Assembly (NCBI RefSeq): GCF_018101125.2
Contig: NZ_JAELVF020000001.1
Span: forward strand, 1,910,599-1,974,598
Origin: Streptomyces tardus
GTDB lineage: Bacteria; Actinomycetota; Actinomycetes; Streptomycetales; Streptomycetaceae
Reading direction: 5' to 3'
Length of the DNA: 64,000 nucleotides
The translations under genes and the position numbers were made by a program. Below are positions 18,661 through 26,548 of this stretch, piece by piece (position 1 is the stretch's first letter; the number at the start of each line of letters is the position of its first letter). The notes under the pieces were generated by a model. It made no database searches. It saw nothing but the letters and a program-made list of their open reading frames with translations, and was not told the origin of the DNA.

Positions 18661-18909
18661 GTGCTGAGCACGATGCAGGACGTACCACTGAACGTGAGCC
18701 GGATCCTCACCCACGGCGAGCGGGTGCACGCGGACGCGGAGATCATCACCTGGACCGGCGGGGAGGAACCGCACCGCCGCACCTTCGCCGAGACCGGCGC
18801 ACGTGCCGCGCAGCTCGCCCATGCGCTGCGCGAGCGGCTCGGGGTGAGCGAGGGCGACCGCGTCGGCACCCTGATGTGGAACAACCGGTGTAAAACACTC
18901 TCGGCGTGA
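18661..18909 (+). pseudogene. Original 5' end of acyl-CoA synthetase gene, cut off by element integration
   Basis: GTG 18661 starts a frame homologous over about 75 codons to the intact synthetase at 24587 (shared MQDVPL, VSRIL, EPHRRTFAE, RAAQLAHALR, MWNN). About two thirds of the residues are the same. Homology stops exactly at the 14-bp core TGATGTGGAACAAC (18872-18885), after which the frame runs eight codons into element DNA and stops. It is the left-hand remnant of the host gene. Confidence 0.9.
18872..18899. other. attL of integrated element
   Basis: Core TGATGTGGAACAAC (18872-18885) followed six bases later by the arm AAAACACT (18892-18899). The core is identical to that at 24798-24811. 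Host gene homology lies to the left and element DNA to the right. Confidence 0.85.
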
Positions 18910-18925
18910 CTTGCGTGTTCCGCTC

Positions 18926-18952
18926 GGTGCCCCTGGCATTGCCAGGGGCACC
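18926..18952 (-). terminator. Hairpin ending the element's minus-strand operon
   Basis: GGTGCCCCTGGC (18926-18937), loop ATT, GCCAGGGGCACC (18941-18952). A perfect 12-bp stem, 19 bases downstream of the APH-like gene stop. Confidence 0.8.
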
Positions 18953-18970
18953 GCTGGTTTCGGTCGTGCC

Positions 18971-19774
18971 TCAGCCCACCCGCCAGTAGTCCACCCAAGC
19001 GTGCGCGAGCTGCGCCATGCGTTTCTTCCAGTGCTGCGGGTCGTGGCGGGCGATCTCCTCCCACGTGCGCGCGTTGGCCACGCTGAAGACCTCGACGGCG
19101 TGCCGCGGCACCGTCGACCACGACGGGAAACGACGAGCGAAGATGTCCGCTTCCCGGGCGCTGTGGCCGGCCTCCATGAGCCGAAGTACGAGAACGGCGG
19201 GGTCGATCCACGCGGCGCCGCGGGTGGGCCACGCCCAATCGATCAGGTGCGCGCGGTCCGTGATGAGCACGTTGTGCGGTGCAAGATCGGTGTGCAGCAG
19301 AGCATCACCTTGGAGTGGCGCCGTGTCGGCATCGTCCGCGTACGTCGCCCATCGCTGAGCAGCGTCCTTGACGTGTAGCCCGTCGGGGCAGCGCACGGCT
19401 TGCAGTTCCTCGATGGCGTCGGCGACGGCCGGGAGGTCGAGCGAGCCGGGGGCGTAGGTGGCGTGCCGGGCGTCGAGGTGTTCGTACACGATCAGGTCCC
19501 AGCCCGCGGCACGCACTCGCCCGAGCAGGCGGGGGCACGCGGCCGGGAGGTGAGGGTTGATGGCGGCCTCGCGGTCCTGGGTACGGGCCTGCGGGTGGTC
19601 GACGGGCACGCCCTTGATGAACACCGCGCCGTCGGAGGCGTGGACCAGGGCGGCAATCCCTGAGTTCGCCCCGGCCGGGACCGTCATGGCTTCCTTGACG
19701 GGGCCGACGTGGTGCTCGACGGCGGCGCGGGCAGCCGGCGGAAGGTCGTGCCAGTTGCTACGGCGCATGGACAT
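18971..19774 (-). CDS. Aminoglycoside-phosphotransferase-like (APH family) kinase
   Basis: 267 aa with a protein-kinase-like fold. The N-lobe has SGIAALVHASDGAVFIKGV (Lys). The catalytic loop LLHTDLAPHNVLI fits HxDxxxxN, and the metal-binding motif is LIDWAW. ATG 19774 is chosen because GGAAG lies 9 bases upstream. Plain antibiotic resistance is possible, but its position directly after a precursor-like peptide and a radical SAM enzyme points to RiPP tailoring. APH-like proteins are partners in thioamitide and class V lanthipeptide systems (known family knowledge). It is separated from the peptide gene by an attenuator-type hairpin. The exact role is inference. Confidence 0.85.
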   Translation of the reverse strand: MSMRRSNWHDLPPAARAAVEHHVGPVKEAMTVPAGANSGIAALVHASDGAVFIKGVPVDHPQARTQDREAAINPHLPAACPRLLGRVRAAGWDLIVYEHLDARHATYAPGSLDLPAVADAIEELQAVRCPDGLHVKDAAQRWATYADDADTAPLQGDALLHTDLAPHNVLITDRAHLIDWAWPTRGAAWIDPAVLVLRLMEAGHSAREADIFARRFPSWSTVPRHAVEVFSVANARTWEEIARHDPQHWKKRMAQLAHAWVDYWRVG

Positions 19775-19798
19775 GGTGAGGTCTTCCAGTGGACAGCA

Positions 19799-19828
19799 CA
19801 CCGCCCCGACTGGAGGGCCGGGGCGGTG
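19799..19828 (-). terminator. Attenuator-like hairpin between precursor peptide and kinase genes
   Basis: CACCGCCCCG (19799-19808) and CGGGGCGGTG (19819-19828) form a perfect 10-bp stem with a 10-base loop. It lies 22 bases after the peptide's stop. This is the usual device for making much more precursor message than downstream enzyme message. Confidence 0.65.
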
Positions 19829-19850
19829 CGATGTGACGTGCAGGTGCGGA

Positions 19851-19991
19851 CTAGTACGGCTGGTCGTCTCCGGCGCTACACGAGCACATTACGGTCTCGA
19901 CGACCGTGTCGAGATCGGCCACGACCTCGATCTCGTCCACGGTGCCGGACTCGGCCGGGCGGGGAGCGATCTCTACGGCTACGGCTGGCAT
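19851..19991 (-). CDS. Precursor-like 46-aa peptide (candidate RiPP substrate)
   Basis: 46 residues: an acidic, Cys-free first 35, then a C-terminal MCSCSAGDDQPY. The leader contains VVADLDTVVETV, which resembles the LDxxVxE segment of FxLD-type leaders with Ala in place of Phe. A perfect AGGAGGTGA stands directly upstream of the ATG, embedded in the last three codons of the radical SAM gene (its TGA is the end of the motif), so expression is strong and coupled. The two Cys residues (36 and 38), Ser, Asp-Asp and terminal Tyr are the obvious modification sites. No known family was recognised with certainty. Confidence 0.75.
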   Translation of the reverse strand: MPAVAVEIAPRPAESGTVDEIEVVADLDTVVETVMCSCSAGDDQPY

Positions 19992-19997
19992 CTGCGT

Positions 19998-21110
19998 TCA
20001 CCTCCTCTCTGCGTGCTGGCAGTAGGCGTTCAGTGGTGCCTTCGCCTCCTGGTAGAGCTTGGCCAGCGGTCGGCACGTCCAGCAGGTGCCGGAGAGCTGA
20101 CAGCCGGAGCAACCACCGGTGCGAAGCATGAGGGAATCGGCGATGCCGCCGAGTCGGCGCAGGCCCTCCACTCCTTCGGCCATGAGGTCGATGTAGGGGT
20201 CTCGACCCACTTTGCAGATCGAGGCATGCCCGAACGGGTCCGAGTGGAAGAAGGTGTGTCCGGCGTTGCAGCCGGTGAAAGGCTTCCGCTGCTTGAGGTA
20301 GTCGGCGGCCTGCGTGGGCAGGGGCTCGCCGCTGCCGTCGATGGTCGGCGACATGTTGGTGTAGGTCTGGTGCGGGAAGCCGTACCGGCCGGCGAGCGCC
20401 TTCATGGCGTCGAGCTCGTGCGCGTTGTCCGCAGAGACGATCAGATTCAGCCGCACGGGCAACGCTGCCTCGCGGGCGGCGGCCAGGCCGCGGGTGAAGC
20501 GGTCGAACGCCCCGCGGTTGCGAGTGAACCCGTCGTACGTCTCCGCTGTGCCGCCGTACACGCTGAGCGTGATCCGGTACGGGGGGCGCTTGGTGAGCGT
20601 GTCGAGGATCAGCGGCTTATGGAGCTGCGAGCCGTTCGAGCTGATGGCGACCATCATGCCGAGGTCGTGCGCACGGGAGTACACGGCCGCGAAATGGCGG
20701 TCGATCAGCGGCTCACCGCCGGTGATCTGGAGCCAGACAACACCGGCCGCGTGCATGATGTCGAGCAACCGGGCCTTGCTCTCCCAGCTCAGACCCTCGA
20801 ACTTCTTCTGCCCGAGGTAGCAGTGTGGACAGTCGTAGTCGCAGCCCTTGTTGATCTCGTACGACGCTCGCGCGTAGCCGTAAGGCGAGGGTGACCGCAC
20901 GAGCAGGGCACTGCTGGCGTTGCGGCCGGCGAGGTCTAAGCCCCACTGCTTCAGTGCAGGGCCGGTCAGCCACTTAGGCACCTGCTCGTCCTGCTGGGTG
21001 GCTTGTTGGACTTCGAGATATCGGTGCTGCGGGATCTTCAGTCCGGCGCTGTTGCCGGGCCGTACGACAAGGAACTCGTTCAGGAACGGTGCGACGATCA
21101 GCTCGTGCAT
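19998..21110 (-). CDS. Radical SAM / SPASM-domain peptide-modifying enzyme
   Basis: 370 aa. The radical SAM cluster motif is C90-x3-C94-x2-C97 in NKGCDYDCPHCYLG, followed by LQITGGEPLID (SAM-binding GGE) and VAISSNGSQL. A SPASM-type auxiliary-cluster region at the C-terminus has Cys in FTGCNAG, SICKVG, GGCSGC, GTCWTC and AYCQH, seven in all. The first 80 residues (EFLVVRPGNSAGLKIP) look like a peptide-recognition region. AAAGGA lies 7 bases before the ATG. Relatives with this layout install Cys thioether, C-C or C-O links in ribosomal peptides. Here the substrate is inferred to be the 46-aa peptide encoded 6 bp downstream. Confidence 0.9.
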   Translation of the reverse strand: MHELIVAPFLNEFLVVRPGNSAGLKIPQHRYLEVQQATQQDEQVPKWLTGPALKQWGLDLAGRNASSALLVRSPSPYGYARASYEINKGCDYDCPHCYLGQKKFEGLSWESKARLLDIMHAAGVVWLQITGGEPLIDRHFAAVYSRAHDLGMMVAISSNGSQLHKPLILDTLTKRPPYRITLSVYGGTAETYDGFTRNRGAFDRFTRGLAAAREAALPVRLNLIVSADNAHELDAMKALAGRYGFPHQTYTNMSPTIDGSGEPLPTQAADYLKQRKPFTGCNAGHTFFHSDPFGHASICKVGRDPYIDLMAEGVEGLRRLGGIADSLMLRTGGCSGCQLSGTCWTCRPLAKLYQEAKAPLNAYCQHAERR

Positions 21111-21180
21111 ATCGATTCCTTTGCTTGGGCGGTGCGACCCTGACCCGGTTCGGTCGCCATGGGTGGTGTGCGGAGGGGCG

Positions 21181-21646
21181 TTATCGAACGCGGACCCTGC
21201 CAGTCAGCAGGCGGCCCGCCTCGCCTGCGCGGCGGGTGTAACTCGTCGTTGCGTCTTGCTCCGACCCCGGCGACAGAGGGTCAAGACCGACGGCCACTAC
21301 GGCGCCGGTATGGCGCGCTGCTTGTCGCCAACGCGGCGGCACGTTCGGGATCAGCAACAGAAACTTGGGGTGTCCGTACTCCAGTACCGTCACGCTTCCC
21401 CGCATGAGTAGCCGCTCGCCGATGTCGGGGAGGGGGGTCAGTCGCGACGGACAGGCGAAGATGCGCCGCGAGGGCTGCGAGGTCGTGCTCGACAGACTCG
21501 GGTGTCTCGCCGCGCCACTGGTCCGGCTCTGGGTGACTTATGAGCAGCCACGGCACCGCACCGATAGTCGTGGAATCGATCCACACTGCCGTGACCGTTC
21601 TGGCGAGGAAGCCGGCGCCGGGTACAGGAGCGGGCAAGGTGGGCAA
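21181..21646 (-). pseudogene. Hypothetical protein of the RiPP-like operon, apparent frameshift
   Basis: TTG 21646 has AAGGAG 8 bases upstream. The first frame (AVPWLLISHPEPDQWRGE, SVEHDLAALAAHLRLS) looks coding until about codon 70. A second frame then takes over (GERLLMRGSVTVLEYGHPKF, LLLIPNVPPRWRQAARHTGA). The switch falls in the homopolymer run GGGGAGGGGGG at 21427-21437, so one base is probably gained or lost. Joined, the product would be about 150 aa, small and alpha/beta in pattern, with no family recognised. It may be a true mutation or a sequencing error. Confidence 0.6.
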
Positions 21647-21728
21647 GGTCGCGTCTCCTTCGGGTGCTCCCGGAACGGGAGGTATTCAGCTATCTCGGAC
21701 GCCGCGTAGGTTGCAGCTCGAAGGTCGG

Positions 21729-21845
21729 TCAGACCGCTTGAGTTAGCGCCACCATCGCCAGGGCACCGAACCCGAAACCGATCATGAGCAGGAGCAGGGG
21801 ACCGGCGATGCCGCAGGCGGGCATGAATCGGCGGGGGATGTTCAT
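21729..21845 (-). CDS. 38-aa single-helix membrane peptide
   Basis: Starts MNIPRRFMPACGIAGP and continues into one hydrophobic helix rich in Leu, Ile, Gly and Phe. The ATG overlaps the upstream gene's TGA as ATGA, so the two are co-translated. Unknown function; too short for domain calls. Confidence 0.5.
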   Translation of the reverse strand: MNIPRRFMPACGIAGPLLLLMIGFGFGALAMVALTQAV

Positions 21846-22030
21846 GACTTCTCCATGGGTCGAGCAGCTGCGATCTCGGTAGCCGTCGCGAGGGCCGCGT
21901 CGCGGTGCGGGCAGGCCCATTCGGGCCCCCTACTCGGTCGCAGGCGAAGCAGCCGCGGGCCGGTGGCGATCACTTGCCCGACGTTCTGTGTGCGTCGGTC
22001 CAGGACCCACACACCAACTCGGTAGCCCAC
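21842..22030 (-). CDS. 62-aa hypothetical protein, first gene of the element operon
   Basis: Starts GTG with GGAGGG 8 bases upstream. GYRVGVWVLDRRTQNVGQV, a proline/arginine turn and EWACPHRDAALATATE give a small beta-barrel-like pattern. As I recall it, this pattern is common in Streptomyces accessory regions next to XRE/DUF397 genes. Function unknown. It heads the co-directional block that leads to the radical SAM gene. Confidence 0.65.
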   Translation of the reverse strand: MGYRVGVWVLDRRTQNVGQVIATGPRLLRLRPSRGPEWACPHRDAALATATEIAAARPMEKS

Positions 22031-22261
22031 GAAGCCCTCCAGGCCCTCTTGCGATGACGTGGCGTCACCAACCGTCGGCGCGGGAGCCGTTGGGGGTGCA
22101 CATGAGTAAGAGTGCCGTCACGTTCCGCGAATCTGCAAGACTTCATTTCAAGAATTCGCTCCGAGCACTCAAATCAGCTACCTGCATTGCAAGTACGTCG
22201 TTTCGCTGCTTTCATTTCGAGTGATCGAGGTGCTTCATAATGAGTGAGGGAAGGGGTAGGG
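22031..22261. promoter_or_regulatory. AT-richer divergent promoter region
   Basis: Sits between the RiPP-like operon (minus) and the XRE/DUF397 pair (plus). Bases 22125-22245 are notably A/T rich for this genome and include CTTCATAAT just upstream of the XRE ribosome site. The XRE protein could bind here and control both directions; no operator repeat is certain. Confidence 0.45.
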
Positions 22262-23146
22262 ATGGCGGAGAAGGCGACTGGCTCGACCGTGCCGCGGCGT
22301 CAACTGGGGCGGCATCTGCGCGAGTTGCGCAACAAGGCACGCCTCACGGTTAAGGCTGCTGCGCAGCAACTGGAGTGGTCCGAAGCGAAGATGTGGCGCA
22401 TCGAGACCGGGCAGACGAGTCTGCGCAGTCACGACGTAGCGTTGATGTGTCAGGTCTACGGCGCTCCTGAGGCGTTGTCAGCAGCCCTGATGGGCCTCGC
22501 CAAGGAGACGAAGGCGCGCGGCTGGTGGCACTCTTACGGCGACGTAATCCCGGAAGGTTTCGACGTATACATCGGTCTCGAAGGCGCAGCGGCCAGCTTG
22601 GCGACGTATGAGAGCGACCTCGTTCCCGGGCTGCTCCAGACCCCGGACTACGCGCGAGCCGTGATTCAGACGTTGAGCGACGAGGACGAGGAGGAGATCG
22701 AACGACGGGTGCGACTCCGAGTCGAGCGTCAGACGCTCCTTACTCGGCAGACTGCACCACCAACCCTCTCGCTCGTCCTCAGTGAAACCGCTCTGCGTCG
22801 TCCAGCCGGCTCCCCAAGCGTCATGCGTGCTCAGTGTGAGCACCTGGTCGAAGCGTCGATGCAGTCGAATGTCATGATCCGAGTCGTGCCGCTCTCGGCC
22901 GGGCCGCACCCTGGGGTGGCTACAGGCGCGTTCGTCATCCTGCGGTTTCCGACGACGGGCGACGGGACCGACACCGAGCCGCCGACCGTCTACGCAGACG
23001 GGTACACAGGCAGCTTGTACCTTGACAAGCCAAGCGAGTTGGAGGCGTACGACAAGGCGTTCCGCGGGATCTGGGAAGCGGCGCACGACGAGGAGGCGTC
23101 ACGACGCCTTATGACCGAGGTGGCAAGGAGCTATGGACAGGATTGA
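22262..23146 (+). CDS. XRE-family regulator with DUF5753 (Scr1-type) C-terminal domain
   Basis: 294 aa. The N-terminal HTH (LGRHLRELRNKARLTVKAAA ... WSEAKMWRIETGQTSL) is followed by the DUF5753 effector region (YESDLVPGLLQTPDYARA, VRLRVERQTLLT, VVPLSAGPHPGVATGAFVI, VYADGYTGSLYLDKP). ATG 22262 is preceded by GAGGGAAGGGG. Such proteins pair with a DUF397 partner and steer secondary metabolism or development in Streptomyces. Its DUF397 gene overlaps its 3' end by 14 bp. Confidence 0.92.
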   Translation: MAEKATGSTVPRRQLGRHLRELRNKARLTVKAAAQQLEWSEAKMWRIETGQTSLRSHDVALMCQVYGAPEALSAALMGLAKETKARGWWHSYGDVIPEGFDVYIGLEGAAASLATYESDLVPGLLQTPDYARAVIQTLSDEDEEEIERRVRLRVERQTLLTRQTAPPTLSLVLSETALRRPAGSPSVMRAQCEHLVEASMQSNVMIRVVPLSAGPHPGVATGAFVILRFPTTGDGTDTEPPTVYADGYTGSLYLDKPSELEAYDKAFRGIWEAAHDEEASRRLMTEVARSYGQD

Positions 23147-23333
23147 CCTCACCGGGGCCCGGTGGCAGAAGTCGAGCTACAGCAACGCCAATCAGAACTG
23201 TGTCGAGGTGGCATCGGGGATCATCGGGGCTGTCCCCGTGCGGGACTCGAAGCGGCCGGAGGGCGGAGCACTGATCCTCTCTGCGGCGGCCTGGTTTGCC
23301 TTCACGGACGCGGTCCGCGACGGTCGACTCTGA
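23133..23333 (+). CDS. DUF397 protein, partner of the XRE regulator
   Basis: 66 aa with the family hallmarks ARWQKSSYSNANQNCVEVA, VPVRDSKRPEGGALILS and WFAFTDAVRDG. Overlaps the XRE gene, so it is co-translated. DUF397 proteins act as small partners or antagonists of DUF5753-XRE regulators. Confidence 0.93.
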   Translation: MDRIDLTGARWQKSSYSNANQNCVEVASGIIGAVPVRDSKRPEGGALILSAAAWFAFTDAVRDGRL

Positions 23334-23347
23334 CCTGAAACGACGAA

Positions 23348-23389
23348 AGCGCGCCCCGCCACCGGCGCTCAGCCGGGGCGGGGCGCGCT
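23348..23389. terminator. Bidirectional terminator
   Basis: AGCGCGCCCCGCC (23348-23360) and its exact complement (23377-23389) around a 16-base loop. Lies between the convergent DUF397 gene and the phage-type gene. Confidence 0.85.
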
Positions 23390-23393
23390 GTTA

Positions 23394-23738
23394 TCAGCGG
23401 GTAACGACGGTCCAGAGTGAAACGGCAACGCCGACTAGGTGTAGGGCCACGACGGCGGCAAGAGATGGCAGCGGCCATCTGGCCCGTTCCAGAGCCTCGA
23501 GACGTTGCTCAGCTCGCTTCTGGCGTTCGGCTTCGCCGCGTTCGACGGTGTCGAGGCGGCTGTCGTGGTCGTCGAGCTGTCGGCGCTGTTCGGCGAGGTG
23601 CTGTTCGGACTGGTCGTGTCGCTGCACCAACAGCGCGAGGGCGCCGTCGGTTCGGGTGAACCCGACCTAGATCGTTCGGCGGATGCGCTCGAGCTCGATG
23701 GCGACGGCGGCCGGATCGGACGGGGTCGGGGCAGTCAC
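23394..23738 (-). pseudogene. Phage-type coiled-coil/one-helix protein broken by an in-frame amber codon
   Basis: GTG 23738 (GGAGG about 10 bases upstream) reads 23 codons to TAG at 23667-23669. The same frame then continues as VGFTRTDGALALLVQRHDQS, a Gln/Glu/Arg-rich coiled coil and a terminal membrane helix (LPSLAAVVALHLVGVAVSLW). The layout is that of small tail/holin-region proteins in actinobacteriophages. A restart inside would yield at most about 78 aa. Confidence 0.7.
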
Positions 23739-23840
23739 TCCTTACCGCCTCCGGCGGGCTGCTCGTTCTTGCGCAGCCATGTGGGCAGGAAGCGTTGCGC
23801 GGCTGGAGAGTTCATCACGCGTGTGATGCCACCGCGCCGG
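23735..23840 (-). pseudogene. 3' remnant of a phage gene
   Basis: The frame ending GGITRVMNSPAAQRFLPTWL then RKNEQPAGGGKE stops in a 4-base overlap with the next gene's GTG (GTGA). Upstream of about 23840 the frame runs antisense to the integrase fragment and stops looking like protein, so the 5' part is deleted. Confidence 0.5.
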
Positions 23841-23857
23841 ATACGAGCTCGCCCTGA

Positions 23858-24526
23858 GCCACGTCGCCCGCGGACTACTCGACCAGCACGACGCCACCCC
23901 GCCGCAACGGCGTTAACGTGCCTGGCTGGGCCTACCGGTGCAGCCTGCGAGCCAAAGCCGGCGCCCTCGCCTGCGAGGGCGTACTCGTACCGCGCCACAT
24001 CGTAGAACGCGAAGTACACAAGTGGCTCGAGCGCGAGGCCGCCCCCGGCATCGACGATGCCCCACCAACCGAACTCGCCCCGGAACGCAGCCCCGCCGAT
24101 GAGCAGGCAGCGAACATGCGTGCACGCGCACGCGCACGCGCACAGGCAGAAGTCGACAAGCAGCGCCAAGCCCTCGCGCACCTACGCGCCGAGCACGCGG
24201 CCGACCCGGACGACTGGGCACCAGGGGAGTACGAGGAAGCCGCCGACGTAATCCGTCGCAAACGGGCAGAGGCACAAGCCACCCTCGACAGCATCCCGAA
24301 CGCCGAACCGCTACCGAACCGCGCCGAGTTTGTACCGCTGGTCGTAGGAATCGTTGAGGAGTGGCCAACGCTCGACACAAGGGCGCGTAACGCGATCCTG
24401 CGGAAGCTGATTCGACTCGTAGCCCTGATCCGCCACGGCGCAGGCTCCGAGAACGTAGAGATTCAGATTCATCCCGTGTGGGAGCCGGACCCGTGGGCCG
24501 AGCCGCCGACGCCTACTGCAGGGTAG
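23858..24526 (+). pseudogene. Large serine recombinase (integrase), C-terminal fragment
   Basis: First possible start GTG 23918. About 200 residues remain. A zinc-ribbon-like start WAYRCSLRAKAGALACEGVLV is followed by a long Arg/Ala/Glu coiled coil (about residues 65-115) and the usual C-terminal EFVPLVVGIVEEWPTLDTRA, ILRKLIRLVALI and IHPVWEPDPW. The catalytic serine domain and first half of the recombinase domain are gone. It ends 60 bp from the ribosome site of the rebuilt synthetase, the normal integrase-next-to-attP position. Confidence 0.82.
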
Positions 24527-24586
24527 TGACATACCGCGCGGCACGGGGCCACAATCGCGGCACGTCACAACCCGGGAGGTCCCGAA

Positions 24587-26239
<1,653 letters not shown>

Positions 26240-26273
26240 CCGCCGCGGCGCGGACGCGCGCGCTGCCGCCCAT

Positions 26274-26302
26274 CCCGGGTGCCGAGTCGATCGGCGCCCG
26301 GG
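26274..26302 (+). terminator. Terminator after the acyl-CoA synthetase
   Basis: CCCGGGTGCCGA (26274-26285), loop GTCGA, TCGGCGCCCGGG (26291-26302). One G-T pair. The rest of 26240-26548 has short GCGCACGCGG-type repeats and no supported gene. Confidence 0.7.
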
Positions 26303-26548
26303 GCGGGCGCGTTCACGCCGTGTCGCCGTACCCGCCGCCGTCCCGGGCGGACGGTCGTACCGCCGCCGTGCCACCGGCATGCGCCACCGGCGACCCGTAC
26401 CCGGCCCCGTACGGAGCTCGCGGCGCGCACGGCGCACGCGTCACGCACTGCACCGCGCCGAGGTCACCGCCACGCAGCGCCCACGCAGCGCGCACGCGGG
26501 TCGCGCACGCGGGACGCGCACGCGGTGCCGGCTGCCGGTGGCGCCGGG

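Noticed and set aside
18872..18899. Identity of the integration site with the phage R4 attB
   Set aside because: R4 also uses an acyl-CoA synthetase gene, but the sequence I recall for its attB encodes a different part of the enzyme and does not match this core.
18971..19774. Calling the APH-like gene an antibiotic resistance gene
   Set aside because: It has the kinase motifs, but its operon position with a peptide and a radical SAM enzyme makes RiPP tailoring at least as likely; left as family-level call.
22102..22224. 40-codon frame starting MSKSAVTF in the element's divergent promoter region
   Set aside because: Low third-position GC and location inside the A/T-rich promoter gap argue against coding.
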